Positions 24,534-31,728 of a stretch of DNA of 42,114 nucleotides are shown one piece after another; the stretch's first letter is position 1, and every line of letters starts with the position of its first letter. A model generated the notes under the pieces. The model had not been told where the DNA came from and did not search any database. It saw only the letters and a list, made by a program, of their open reading frames with translations. The translations under genes and the position numbers were made by a program. The DNA is from Eubacteriales bacterium (lineage in GTDB: Bacteria; Bacillota; Clostridia; Christensenellales; CAG-138), in the NCBI GenBank assembly GCA_021372675.1, contig JAJFTZ010000058.1, forward strand, positions 1-42,114, read 5' to 3'.

Positions 24534-25487
24534 ATGGACATAAGCGTGATCGGCTGCGGGCGCTGGGGCGCCTTTCTCGCGTGGTATCTCGACAGGCTTT
24601 CCTACCGCGTGACGCTCTACGGCAGGTCGGACTCAAAGCGGTTTCAGGCGTTTTTAAGCGAGCGCACGAACGGGCTTACAACGCTTTCGCAGCGCGTGCG
24701 CCTCACGAGCGACCTAAATGAGGCGCTCGCTGCGGAAATCGTTCTGATCAGCGTGAACGCGCAGGGGCTTCGCGCGCTCATGGGCGAGATCGCGGCGCAA
24801 ACGCCCAAAGAAAAACTGTACGTTTTGTGCATGAAGGGTCTGGAGACGGGCAGCGGGAAAAGACTTTCCGAGATTGTGCTCGAGAGCTCGCCCAAGGGCA
24901 CGCGCGCCGCGGTGTGGCTCGGGCCCGGGCATGTGCAGGAATTCACCTCGGGCGTGCCCAACTGCATGGTGATCGACAGCGCGGACGAAAACGCCAAAAG
25001 CATGCTCGTAGACGCTTTTTCAAGCGACCTTATCCGCTTTTATTACGGGCGCGACCTTATCGGCAACGAGGTGGGCGCCGCGGCCAAAAACGTGATCGGC
25101 ATCGCGGCGGGCATACTCGACGCGCTTTCGCTTTCCTCGCTCAAGGGAGCGCTTTGCTCGCGCGGCACGCGCGAGGTGGCGCGGCTCATCGAAGCGATGG
25201 GCGGCGATCCCTTTTCCGCCTACGGGCTGTGCCACCTTGGGGACTATGCCGCCACCGTGTTTTCCCCGCTGAGCCATAACCGCCGCTTCGGCGAGGCGTT
25301 TGTGAAGGCCGAAGCCTACGGCGAGCTCGCCGAGGGCGCGGATACGGCCAAGGCGCTGCGGCTTCTTTCAAGAAAGCACCGCGTGGAGCTTCCCATCTGC
25401 GACGCGGTGTACGACACGCTTTTCGAGGGCGTCGAGGCGCGGCATGCCGTGGAGCGGCTGTTCGGGCGGAGGCAAAAAACGGAATAG
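24534..25487 (+). CDS. gpsA: Glycerol-3-phosphate dehydrogenase [NAD(P)+]
   Basis: It reduces dihydroxyacetone phosphate to sn-glycerol 3-phosphate, the backbone for phospholipid synthesis. The 317 residues show the dinucleotide-binding loop VIGCGRWGAFLA at 5-16, LCMKGLE, the central GPGHVQEF and the catalytic Lys in AAKNVIGIAAG, followed by a helical C-terminal domain with HNRRFGE. This is on the short side for GpsA but complete. It is followed by a strong terminator. Confidence 0.9.
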   Translation: MDISVIGCGRWGAFLAWYLDRLSYRVTLYGRSDSKRFQAFLSERTNGLTTLSQRVRLTSDLNEALAAEIVLISVNAQGLRALMGEIAAQTPKEKLYVLCMKGLETGSGKRLSEIVLESSPKGTRAAVWLGPGHVQEFTSGVPNCMVIDSADENAKSMLVDAFSSDLIRFYYGRDLIGNEVGAAAKNVIGIAAGILDALSLSSLKGALCSRGTREVARLIEAMGGDPFSAYGLCHLGDYAATVFSPLSHNRRFGEAFVKAEAYGELAEGADTAKALRLLSRKHRVELPICDAVYDTLFEGVEARHAVERLFGRRQKTE

Positions 25488-25490
25488 ACG

Positions 25491-25524
25491 AAAAAGGGGC
25501 GATTCTTAATCGCCCTTATTTTTT
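25491..25524. terminator. Bidirectional terminator between gpsA and the Spo0A_C-like gene
   Basis: GGGCGATT (25497-25504) pairs with AATCGCCC (25508-25515), followed by TTATTTTTT on the plus strand and by CCTTTTTC on the minus strand. It serves gpsA from the left and the convergent gene at 25532 from the right. Confidence 0.85.
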
Positions 25525-25531
25525 GTTCTCC

Positions 25532-25918
25532 CTATAACCCGAGGCCCGAGGGCTTGAGCGGCTCCCGGTCGGTGAGGGTGCGGTACTTAAAGAGAAGTCT
25601 GCGGCTCAATACGCCGATAAGCTTGCCGTTGCCCGGCGGCGTTTCATAGCGCCTGCCCATGAGCTGCGCGAACTTATCGTGGTCGCGCTCCAGCCACAGG
25701 ATGGAAATAAGCGTGCGCATGCCCCGCTCCACATTGATGGGCGTGGTGGAGTATTCCTCCGCGATCTCCTTATAAAGCCTTGTGGTGATGGCGTAAAGAA
25801 GGCTTTCATCGCGGATGCATTTGAGGATCGCCGTAACGAGGTAACGGTACCCCACATAATCGGGTGTCGCGCCCAGCTTCAAAAGCTCGGTCTCCACAAA
25901 ATCCGACAGACTCAGCAT
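25532..25918 (-). CDS. Stand-alone Spo0A C-terminal-type DNA-binding domain protein
   Basis: A 128-residue protein that consists only of a region like the Spo0A effector domain: KLGATPDYVGYRYLVTAI, ITTRLYKEIAEEYSTTPINV, ERGMRTLISILW are the hallmark helices that include the recognition helix of Spo0A (IAxxY...VER). The final part (KLIGVLSRRLLFKY) matches the end of that domain. There is no receiver domain, so it cannot be phosphorylated in the Spo0A way. It might bind 0A-like boxes or dimerise with Spo0A; this is inference. The start ATG 25918 lies five bases after GAGG. It is upstream of two spore-protein genes, with the structured repeat between. Confidence 0.75.
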   Translation of the reverse strand: MLSLSDFVETELLKLGATPDYVGYRYLVTAILKCIRDESLLYAITTRLYKEIAEEYSTTPINVERGMRTLISILWLERDHDKFAQLMGRRYETPPGNGKLIGVLSRRLLFKYRTLTDREPLKPSGLGL

Positions 25919-26037
25919 GGTTTCCTCACCTTTACTTACTTTCGTTTTCTGTTTATCACCCATATTCTGCCAAGTTTTGCCATAGGATTCAAGAAAACCG
26001 TCATTCTATGCGCATAAAATGATTTTATCCATCATTT

Positions 26038-26044
26038 TTCGACA
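26038..26044 (-). promoter_or_regulatory. Exact 0A-box heptamer upstream of the Spo0A_C-like gene
   Basis: The minus strand reads TGTCGAAAAATG here, containing TGTCGAA, the consensus Spo0A box. It is about 120 bases ahead of the start codon at 25918. A perfect palindrome ATAAAATGATTTTAT lies at 26014-26028 next to it. These fit self- or Spo0A-control of the downstream gene, but both could be chance. Confidence 0.35.
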
Positions 26045-26064
26045 TTGTTCGGGACGGCACTGCT

Positions 26065-26240
26065 GAGCCCTTAGGGGCTCGGGGGCCACAGCCCCCGGAG
26101 GCTTTCAACCGCCGTCGGCGACATGTGCGGCGACGGCGGAAGGCTTGCGCAGCAAGCTTTCTTTGCAGGAATCGCCGACCGTGCGGAACGCACAGGCGAT
26201 TCCTGTAATCCTCGAAAAAGTAACTTGTCACTTGTTCGAG
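26065..26240 (-). repeat. Structured dispersed element, copy 2
   Basis: The element is read on the minus strand. Hairpin A: CTCGAA (26240-26235)/TTCGAG (26216-26211) around AAGTGAC/GTTACTT. Hairpin B: CAGGAATCGCC (26205-26195) with GGCGATTCCTG (26176-26166), enclosing GTGCG/CGCAC. A hairpin GCTTGC/GCAAGC is found only in this copy. Hairpin C: CCGCCGTCG/CGACGGCGG (26139-26131, 26117-26109) around GCCGCACATGTCGCC. Hairpin D: GGGGGC/GCCCCC (26096-26081), then GAGCCC/GGGCTC. Its order and core match copy 1 at 3604-3757. It starts right behind the SASP terminator, as copy 1 starts right behind the amidohydrolase terminator. Confidence 0.7.
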
Positions 26241-26268
26241 AAAAATGGCGCGGCCTTGCGGCCGCGCC
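26240..26268 (-). terminator. Intrinsic terminator of the SASP gene
   Basis: On the minus strand GGCGCGGCC (26268-26260) pairs with GGCCGCGCC (26255-26247) around GCAA, followed by ATTTTTCTC. It lies about 40 bases after the SASP stop at 26309. Confidence 0.85.
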
Positions 26269-26308
26269 GTTCATAACCCAATGTTCAGTTGTAATCGGGT
26301 GTTTTGGG

Positions 26309-26530
26309 TTATTTCATCATGTTGCCGGACGTGGTCATGTTGCTCTGGGCGTAAGCGATCATGCGCTTCACCATTTCGCCGCCGATGGAGCCGGCCTGAC
26401 GGGCGGTGATATCACCGTTGTAACCCTGGTTCAACGTGACGTTCAGCGAGGAAGCCACCTCGGTCTTGAGGTTCTGAAGCAGTTGCTTCATCTCCTTGTT
26501 GGTAGCGAGCGTGCTGGAATTGTTAGCCAT
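26309..26530 (-). CDS. Small acid-soluble spore protein, alpha/beta type (1)
   Basis: A 73-residue DNA-coating protein of dormant spores that protects DNA from UV and heat and is degraded on germination by the protease GPR. The diagnostic blocks are TEVASSLNVTLNQGYNGDIT and RQAGSIGGEMVKRMIAYA. TEVASSL is where the germination protease would cut. An AAGGAG site precedes ATG 26530. It is a paralogue of the next gene upstream (26603-26800), likely from tandem duplication. No obvious sigma-G promoter is visible in the 72-base gap, so it may be read from the upstream gene. Confidence 0.97.
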   Translation of the reverse strand: MANNSSTLATNKEMKQLLQNLKTEVASSLNVTLNQGYNGDITARQAGSIGGEMVKRMIAYAQSNMTTSGNMMK

Positions 26531-26556
26531 GTGTTCAATCTCCTTTCATGTAATAT

Positions 26557-26574
26557 CTTGGGCGTTTGCCCAAG
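26557..26574 (-). terminator. Weak hairpin between the two SASP genes
   Basis: CTTGGGC (26557-26563) pairs with GCCCAAG (26568-26574) around GTTT, a 7-bp stem. There is no U-tract on either side, so it may be a processing or attenuation element more than a real terminator. Confidence 0.35.
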
Positions 26575-26602
26575 CCTTTTCTCCTGTCGTTTCTTCCTTA
26601 CG

Positions 26603-26800
26603 TTACTTCTTGAGGTTGCTCTCGGCGTACGCGATCATTCGTTTCACCATTTCGCCGCCGATGGAACCCGCCTCGCGTGAGGTCAGGTCGCCGTTGTAGC
26701 CCTGCTTCAGGTTGACGTTGAGGGAGTTTGCAACTTCCCACTTGAACGCGTTGATCGACTGCTGCGCCTCCGGAACTACCACTTTGTTGCTTCGTGCCAT
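26603..26800 (-). CDS. Small acid-soluble spore protein, alpha/beta type (2)
   Basis: A 65-residue SASP with the conserved KWEVANSLNVNLKQGYNGD and EAGSIGGEMVKRMIAYAESN blocks and a KWEVANSL protease-cleavage segment. It binds spore DNA and supplies amino acids during germination. AAGGAGG precedes ATG 26800. Compared with its neighbour it has a shorter C-terminus and different N-terminus (KVVVPEAQQSINAF), so the two have diverged. I could not find a clean sigma-G promoter in the 100 bases upstream. Confidence 0.97.
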   Translation of the reverse strand: MARSNKVVVPEAQQSINAFKWEVANSLNVNLKQGYNGDLTSREAGSIGGEMVKRMIAYAESNLKK

Positions 26801-26898
26801 TCGTTTTTCACCTCCTTCAATGGATGTGTTTATAATTTGTCCCGTGCGTATCCGTTTATGACTGGAAATGTATAGCGGAAATTATATGCGTTTCCAAA

Positions 26899-26932
26899 AT
26901 AAAAAAAAGCGGCGAAGCCGCTTGCTTTTTTT
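26899..26932. terminator. Bidirectional terminator after recG
   Basis: AAGCGGC (26907-26913) pairs with GCCGCTT (26917-26923). The minus strand follows with TTTTTTTTATTTT; the plus strand follows with GCTTTTTTT. It ends recG/fakA/asp23 transcription. Confidence 0.85.
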
Positions 26933-26943
26933 AAAGTCGCGTT

Positions 26944-28959
26944 TTAGTTGGGCGCGATGATCTTCCCCTTCTCCGCAAGGCGGCTTTTCGCGAGCGCGAG
27001 AAGCGGCGCGCACGCCGCGCGAAGCGACGCATCCCCCAAAATAAGCCCCGCTGCCTCGCGCGCTTCGTTGAGCACCTTCATATCCGCCGCAAAACGCGCC
27101 GCCTCGAAGCCCGTGAGCCCGTGCTGGCGCTCGCCCAGAAACTCGCCCGGGCCGCGCATTTCAAGGTCTTTTTCGGCGATCAAAAAGCCGTCGTTGGTTG
27201 CGGTCATAGCCTTTAGGCGCTCGCTTTGCGCCGCTTCCTTATCGGACGCGAGCAAAAAGCAGTACGACAACGCGCCGCCGCGCCCCACGCGCCCGCGAAG
27301 CTGGTGGAGCTGCGCGAGTCCGAAGCGCTCCGCGTTTTCCACCGCCATCGCCGTGGCGTTTTTTACGTCCACGCCCACTTCCACCACGGTGGTGCACACG
27401 AGCACGTCCGTTTCGCCGTCCACAAACGCCTTCATGGCCTTTTCCTTTTCGGCGTTTTTCATCTGTCCGTGCAAAAGGCCGACCCGCACGGATAGCTTTT
27501 CCCGCAATTCCTCGTACAATTCCCCGGCGCTTAATGCCTCCGCGCTCTGCTCGGACTTTTCCACCAGCGGGCACACCGCGTAGCTCTGTTCGCCGCGCTT
27601 TGCCTGTTCTTCCAAAAAACGATACATGGCGTCGCGCTTTTCGCGCGGCACCACGCTCGTTTTCACGGGACGTCTGCCCGGCGGAAGCTCGTCGAGCACC
27701 GAAACGTCCAAATCGCCGTACAGAATGAGCGAAAGCGTGCGCGGGATGGGCGTGGCCGACATGATGAGCACGTCCGTCTGCTCCCCCTTATTTCCGATGG
27801 CCGCGCGCTGGCGAACGCCGAAGCGGTGCTGCTCGTCCGCCACCACGAGACCGAGGCGCTTGAATTGAAGCCCCTCCGTGATGAGCGCGTGCGTTCCCAC
27901 CACGGCCTTGGCTTCGCCGCTTAAAATGCGCGCGTACGCCGCGTCGCGCTCGCTTTTTTTCATGCCGCCCTTCAAAAGCACGGCGTCCGCGCCGAAGATA
28001 AGCGAAACGGCGGAAAGGTGCTGCTGCGCCAGGATCTCCGTAGGGGCCATGAGCGCGGCCTGATAGCCGTTTTGCACGGCGATATACATAGCGTAAAGCG
28101 CGAGCATGGTTTTGCCGCTCCCCACATCGCCCTGCACGAGGCGGTTCATGGGCTCGCCCTTTTCCATGTCGCGCTCGATATCGTTCATGATCGCAGCTTG
28201 CGCGCGCGTGGGCGAAAACGGCAAAAGCTTCAAAAACCGTTCGCGAAGCCCCGAAACGCGGAAGGAGATGCCGCCCGCGCCCCGCCTTTGCTCCTTCAAC
28301 AGGTCGATCATCAAGGTATAGGCGAGCATGTCCTCAAACGAAAGCCTCCGCTTCGCAACGCGCAACGCCTCCGCGCTCTGCGGGAAATGGAGCGCGGAAA
28401 GCGCCTCAAGGAGCGGGCGGAGCCCGTAACGGGCGATAAGTTCGGGCGGCAAGGTCTCCTCGAGCTCCGGGCCGCAGGCGTTGAGCGCGGCGCGCACGGT
28501 ATCCCGAAACACCTTTTGGGTTATGCCCTGCGGCAGCGCGTACACCGGCACGATGCCCGGAAGCTCACTGTAGAGCGAGGGGTTTATAAGCCTCGCGCCG
28601 CGCTCCAGATCGGCCCTTCCGCAGGCGTACAGCACGCCGCCCGGCTTGAGGCTTTGCTTGCGGTAAGCCTGGTTGTACCAAACGAGCGTTACCTTGCCCG
28701 TTTCGTCCGCGCATCCCACGCTCAAAATGTTGAGCTTCTTGTTGACGCGCGCAAGCCTCGGCTCCCCCGTGAGGCGCACGCACACCGCGGAGGGAGCGCC
28801 GTGCCGCAACTCGCACGCCGCTTGCGCGCGGGAATAATCCATGTAGTTGCGCGGCGCGTAGTAAAGAAGGTCGCGCAAGCAAAAAAGGCCCAGCCGGCCG
28901 AGCGTTTCCGCCCGGCGCGCGCCGATGCCTTTTATGGTCGTCAATGGGGCCGACAGCAT
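26944..28959 (-). CDS. recG: ATP-dependent DNA helicase RecG
   Basis: It remodels branched DNA at stalled forks. The 671 residues contain the N-terminal wedge/OB region (KGIGARRAETLGRLG; GRADLERGARLINPSLY), then a helicase core with Walker A GDVGSGKT at 277-284, DEQH box (VVADEQHRFGVRQR) and SATPIPRTLSL, and a helicase C domain with HQLRGRVGRG and the family tail FLGERQHGLTGF. ATG 28959 directly follows the fakA stop codon with hardly any ribosome binding site, so it is probably translationally coupled. Confidence 0.97.
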   Translation of the reverse strand: MLSAPLTTIKGIGARRAETLGRLGLFCLRDLLYYAPRNYMDYSRAQAACELRHGAPSAVCVRLTGEPRLARVNKKLNILSVGCADETGKVTLVWYNQAYRKQSLKPGGVLYACGRADLERGARLINPSLYSELPGIVPVYALPQGITQKVFRDTVRAALNACGPELEETLPPELIARYGLRPLLEALSALHFPQSAEALRVAKRRLSFEDMLAYTLMIDLLKEQRRGAGGISFRVSGLRERFLKLLPFSPTRAQAAIMNDIERDMEKGEPMNRLVQGDVGSGKTMLALYAMYIAVQNGYQAALMAPTEILAQQHLSAVSLIFGADAVLLKGGMKKSERDAAYARILSGEAKAVVGTHALITEGLQFKRLGLVVADEQHRFGVRQRAAIGNKGEQTDVLIMSATPIPRTLSLILYGDLDVSVLDELPPGRRPVKTSVVPREKRDAMYRFLEEQAKRGEQSYAVCPLVEKSEQSAEALSAGELYEELREKLSVRVGLLHGQMKNAEKEKAMKAFVDGETDVLVCTTVVEVGVDVKNATAMAVENAERFGLAQLHQLRGRVGRGGALSYCFLLASDKEAAQSERLKAMTATNDGFLIAEKDLEMRGPGEFLGERQHGLTGFEAARFAADMKVLNEAREAAGLILGDASLRAACAPLLALAKSRLAEKGKIIAPN

Positions 28960-30591
28960 TTACTCTACCGAGAAATAATAGTAATACAAGGGCTGGCCGC
29001 CCTCCTGCGTCACGAACTCCGCATCGGGATATTCGGCGGAAAGCGCGTCCACGATCGCGGCCGCGTTCCCCTCGTCCATGCCCTCGCCGTAGAACACCGT
29101 GACCACCGGGTCCTCGCTGTGCTTTTCGAGCATCAGCCTTAAGAGCTTCAAGGAGGCTTCCTCCACGCTCTCGCTCACGGTCGCGATGTCGTTATCGAGG
29201 AGGCCGATGATGTTGCCCTTTTCGATGCGCGTGCCGTTGACGGACGTGTCGCGCACCGAGTAGGTGACGGCGCCGGAGATGACGCTCGAGAGCGCCGAAC
29301 TCATGCGCTTTTTGTTGTTATCGGCGCTCCCCTCCGCGCTGTAGGCCATGATGGCGCTAAGGCCCTGCATGATGGTTTTCGAGGGGATCACCACGACGTT
29401 GCGGTCGCTAAGCTCCGCAGCCTGCTGCGCCGCGAGGATGATGTTGGGGTTGTTGGGCAAAACGTATACGTTTCTCGCGTTCGCCCGCCTGATGGCCTTT
29501 TCGATATCATCCGCGCTCGGGTTCATGGTCTGCCCGCCGGAGAGTACGACCGATACGCCAAGCTCCGTAAACACCTTTTCCAAGCCCTCGCCCGCGCTTA
29601 CGGCCACCACCGCGTTTTCCTTCTCGGCCTTTTTATAGGCGTCGAGGATGGCGCGGTTCTGCTCGCGCATGTTCTCTATTTTGGGGCGGTCGACCTCGCC
29701 CAAACGCAGCGCGAGCTGCAATATCTTGCCGGGCGCGTTGGAGTGCACGTGTACCTTCACAAAATCCGTATCGTAGGCCACAACCACGGAGTCGCCGATA
29801 CGCGTAAGCTTCTCGCGGAATTTATCGAGCTCGGATTCGGAGAACGACGGGGCGAGATGAATGATAAAAAATTCCGTACAATAGCCAAACCTGATGTCGT
29901 TAACATCGTCGAGGCCGAGCGTTTCGTTCTCCGGTTCCTTTTCCTGCGCCGTTTCCGCGTAATCGTCCAGCTCCTCGCCGTCGACGGCCATTTTGAAGCC
30001 GCGGAAGATCGTAAGTAAGCCCTTGCCGCCCGAATCCACCACGCCGGCCTCCTTGAGAACCGGCAGCAGGTCGGGGGTAAGCCTTAAAGCCTCCTCGCCC
30101 GTTTCGAGCATGATATCGAGGAGCTTATAAACGTTTTCGCCCTCCGCGGCGGCGGCGCTCACCGCCTCGCTTATCATGCGCGACACCGTGAGCATGGTGC
30201 CCTCCTTGGGCTTCATCACCGCCTTGTACGCGGCCGCCGTGCCCATGGCAAGCGCGTTCGCGAGGCTGTTCGCGTCCATTTCCGAGGCGCCGTTCAACGC
30301 CTTCGCAAAGCCGCGGAGGATCTGCGAGAGGATGACGCCCGAGTTGCCTCGCGCTCCCTTGAGCGAGCCCATGGACGCCGCGGCCGCGATCTCCTCCACG
30401 GAGCTTCCCTCGCGTGTTTTGATCTCCTTGATGGCGCCCTGCATGGTCATGGACATGTTGGTGCCGGTATCGCCGTCCGGCACGGGAAATACGTTAAGCG
30501 AGTCGATACCCGCCTTGTTTTTTTCGAGCAGCGCCGCACCCATGAAAAACATGTCCCTTAGCAGCGTGCCGTTGATGGTCATATCATTCAA
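28960..30591 (-). CDS. fakA: DAK2-domain fatty acid kinase, YloV/FakA type
   Basis: A 543-residue protein with an N-terminal DAK2 ATP-binding domain (NVFPVPDGDTGTNMSMTM, GARGNSGVILSQILRGF) and a C-terminal DegV-like/DAK-like half. In Staphylococcus the orthologue FakA phosphorylates fatty acids presented by FakB proteins, and YloV-type genes next to asp23/recG are typical of Firmicutes. I start it at TTG 30591, where GGAGG lies seven bases ahead; a TTG at 30597 touches the ribosome binding site and the later ATG at 30582 is too far. It follows the asp23-like gene with no terminator between. Confidence 0.9.
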   Translation of the reverse strand: MNDMTINGTLLRDMFFMGAALLEKNKAGIDSLNVFPVPDGDTGTNMSMTMQGAIKEIKTREGSSVEEIAAAASMGSLKGARGNSGVILSQILRGFAKALNGASEMDANSLANALAMGTAAAYKAVMKPKEGTMLTVSRMISEAVSAAAAEGENVYKLLDIMLETGEEALRLTPDLLPVLKEAGVVDSGGKGLLTIFRGFKMAVDGEELDDYAETAQEKEPENETLGLDDVNDIRFGYCTEFFIIHLAPSFSESELDKFREKLTRIGDSVVVAYDTDFVKVHVHSNAPGKILQLALRLGEVDRPKIENMREQNRAILDAYKKAEKENAVVAVSAGEGLEKVFTELGVSVVLSGGQTMNPSADDIEKAIRRANARNVYVLPNNPNIILAAQQAAELSDRNVVVIPSKTIMQGLSAIMAYSAEGSADNNKKRMSSALSSVISGAVTYSVRDTSVNGTRIEKGNIIGLLDNDIATVSESVEEASLKLLRLMLEKHSEDPVVTVFYGEGMDEGNAAAIVDALSAEYPDAEFVTQEGGQPLYYYYFSVE

Positions 30592-30656
30592 TTTCAATCC
30601 TCCCCATGCCCGCCCCGCTTTTCGCGCATTTGGCGAGCGAGCGGGCCAAAGTCGCC

Positions 30657-31013
30657 CTAGACGCGCACCGTCTCCACGTGGATGTTGACGTTGCGCACCG
30701 TAAGCCCCGTCATCTCGTTTACCTTGTAACGGACGTTGCTCATCATGTTCTGCGCTACCGCCGGAAGGGAAACGCCGTAGATGAGCGTGACAAACAGGTC
30801 GATATCCACCTCGCCCGTCTCCTCCAGAAACGCGACCTTCACGCCGCGCTTATGGTTTTCCCCGCCGATGAGCTGCAAAATAGCGTCGCCCGCGGTTTTG
30901 GAGCTCATGGCCGCGATACCGTAATTTTCAAGCGCCGCATAGCCCGCGATGTTCGCGATCAACGCTTCGTCGATGGTGATCTTTCCAAGTTCCGTCGTGA
31001 TGACCCCCGGCAT
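30657..31013 (-). CDS. Asp23/Gls24-family envelope stress protein (YloU-like)
   Basis: A 118-residue protein with the Asp23 core: TELGKITIDEALIANIAGYA, GENHKRGVKVAF, and VDIDLFVTLIYGVSLPAVAQ leading to a GLTVRNVNIHVE end. Family members form membrane-associated complexes near the envelope in staphylococci or act in Firmicutes fatty-acid metabolism neighbourhoods. AAGGAGG precedes ATG 31013. It is the first gene of an asp23-fakA-recG run. Confidence 0.93.
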   Translation of the reverse strand: MPGVITTELGKITIDEALIANIAGYAALENYGIAAMSSKTAGDAILQLIGGENHKRGVKVAFLEETGEVDIDLFVTLIYGVSLPAVAQNMMSNVRYKVNEMTGLTVRNVNIHVETVRV

Positions 31014-31149
31014 GTACGGACCTCCTTTCTTTTTTTAGAATAAAGTCTCGCTATATAAGTATTACAGGATAGCCCCTACATTTTATACCAGATTCCCGTT
31101 TTAAACAAGGCAAAACATGTTGACGCAAATGCGGCGCCGCTGTGGATGC

Positions 31150-31179
31150 TTGGCAGTTTTATAAGTTTTGTGCTACAAT
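31150..31179 (+). promoter_or_regulatory. Sigma-A promoter of the DUF6530-like/dinB operon
   Basis: TTGGCA at 31150-31155, 18-base spacer, TACAAT at 31174-31179. The start of transcription would be near 31186, inside the palindrome at 31183-31198. Confidence 0.75.
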
Positions 31180-31182
31180 GGA

Positions 31183-31198
31183 TTTATAAATTTATAAA
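31183..31198. promoter_or_regulatory. 16-bp perfect palindrome at the transcription start, candidate operator
   Basis: TTTATAAATTTATAAA is its own reverse complement and consists of two TTTATAAA direct copies. Its position at the +1 of the DUF6530/dinB promoter suits repressor binding. It does not resemble the LexA box (GAAC...GTTC type) known from Firmicutes. Confidence 0.4.
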
Positions 31199-31211
31199 AT
31201 CGGAGGCGGAT

Positions 31212-31703
31212 ATGAGCTTAAAGATACCGACGCACCTCAAGCATAAGCCCGTGGTGGTGGTGGAGGATTACGGCAGCATCGACGGACGCAGCGCCTATAA
31301 AACCGATACCCAAGGTCTCTCCATCGGCCTCGCGCAGTGGAACGAGCGCGGGCGCGTGGACGTAAGCGCCAAGGTATGGCGCACCTCGGGCGACCGCTGG
31401 TCGCGGCTCTCCGAGGAGCTTCCCATCCACAGGCTTTTAGACCTTTGCATTTTGTTCTGCCGCACGCGGCAGTATTTTTCCGAATCGTACCGGCTCGAAA
31501 AAAACTACGACCCCGAGCACCCCGAGATCGACCGTATCGGCCTGCAAGGCGACGCGATGACCGTGGGCATCTGTACCGACAACGAATGCATCGATTCGGA
31601 CGTGAGGCTGATGCTCGACGCGCTCGCCAAGGACGACGAGCTTTTAAGCGAGCGGCTCCGGGTGCTCGGAAGTATGCTCAAGGAAATGGGATATGTAAGG
31701 TAA
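31212..31703 (+). CDS. DUF6530-like protein upstream of dinB
   Basis: A 163-residue soluble protein. IPTHLKHKPVVVVEDYGSID near the start, then TQGLSIGLAQW and WSRLSEELPIHRLLDLCIL are blocks I associate with the DUF6530 group, whose function is unknown; the naming is from memory and moderately certain. Start ATG 31212 lies five bases after GGAGGCGG; the earlier in-frame ATG at 31146 lies upstream of the promoter at 31150-31179. dinB follows after 25 bases, so both should be on the same mRNA, which makes a DNA-damage-related role possible. Confidence 0.7.
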   Translation: MSLKIPTHLKHKPVVVVEDYGSIDGRSAYKTDTQGLSIGLAQWNERGRVDVSAKVWRTSGDRWSRLSEELPIHRLLDLCILFCRTRQYFSESYRLEKNYDPEHPEIDRIGLQGDAMTVGICTDNECIDSDVRLMLDALAKDDELLSERLRVLGSMLKEMGYVR

Positions 31704-31728
31704 GCATACCTAACGGGAGGCGTGTTCC

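Noticed and set aside
28018..29142. 374-codon plus-strand frame opposite recG
   Set aside because: A shadow of the RecG coding sequence, with His/Arg/Leu composition typical of antisense reading.
31183..31198. LexA/SOS box upstream of dinB
   Set aside because: The palindrome lacks the GAAC/GTTC core of the Firmicutes LexA site.
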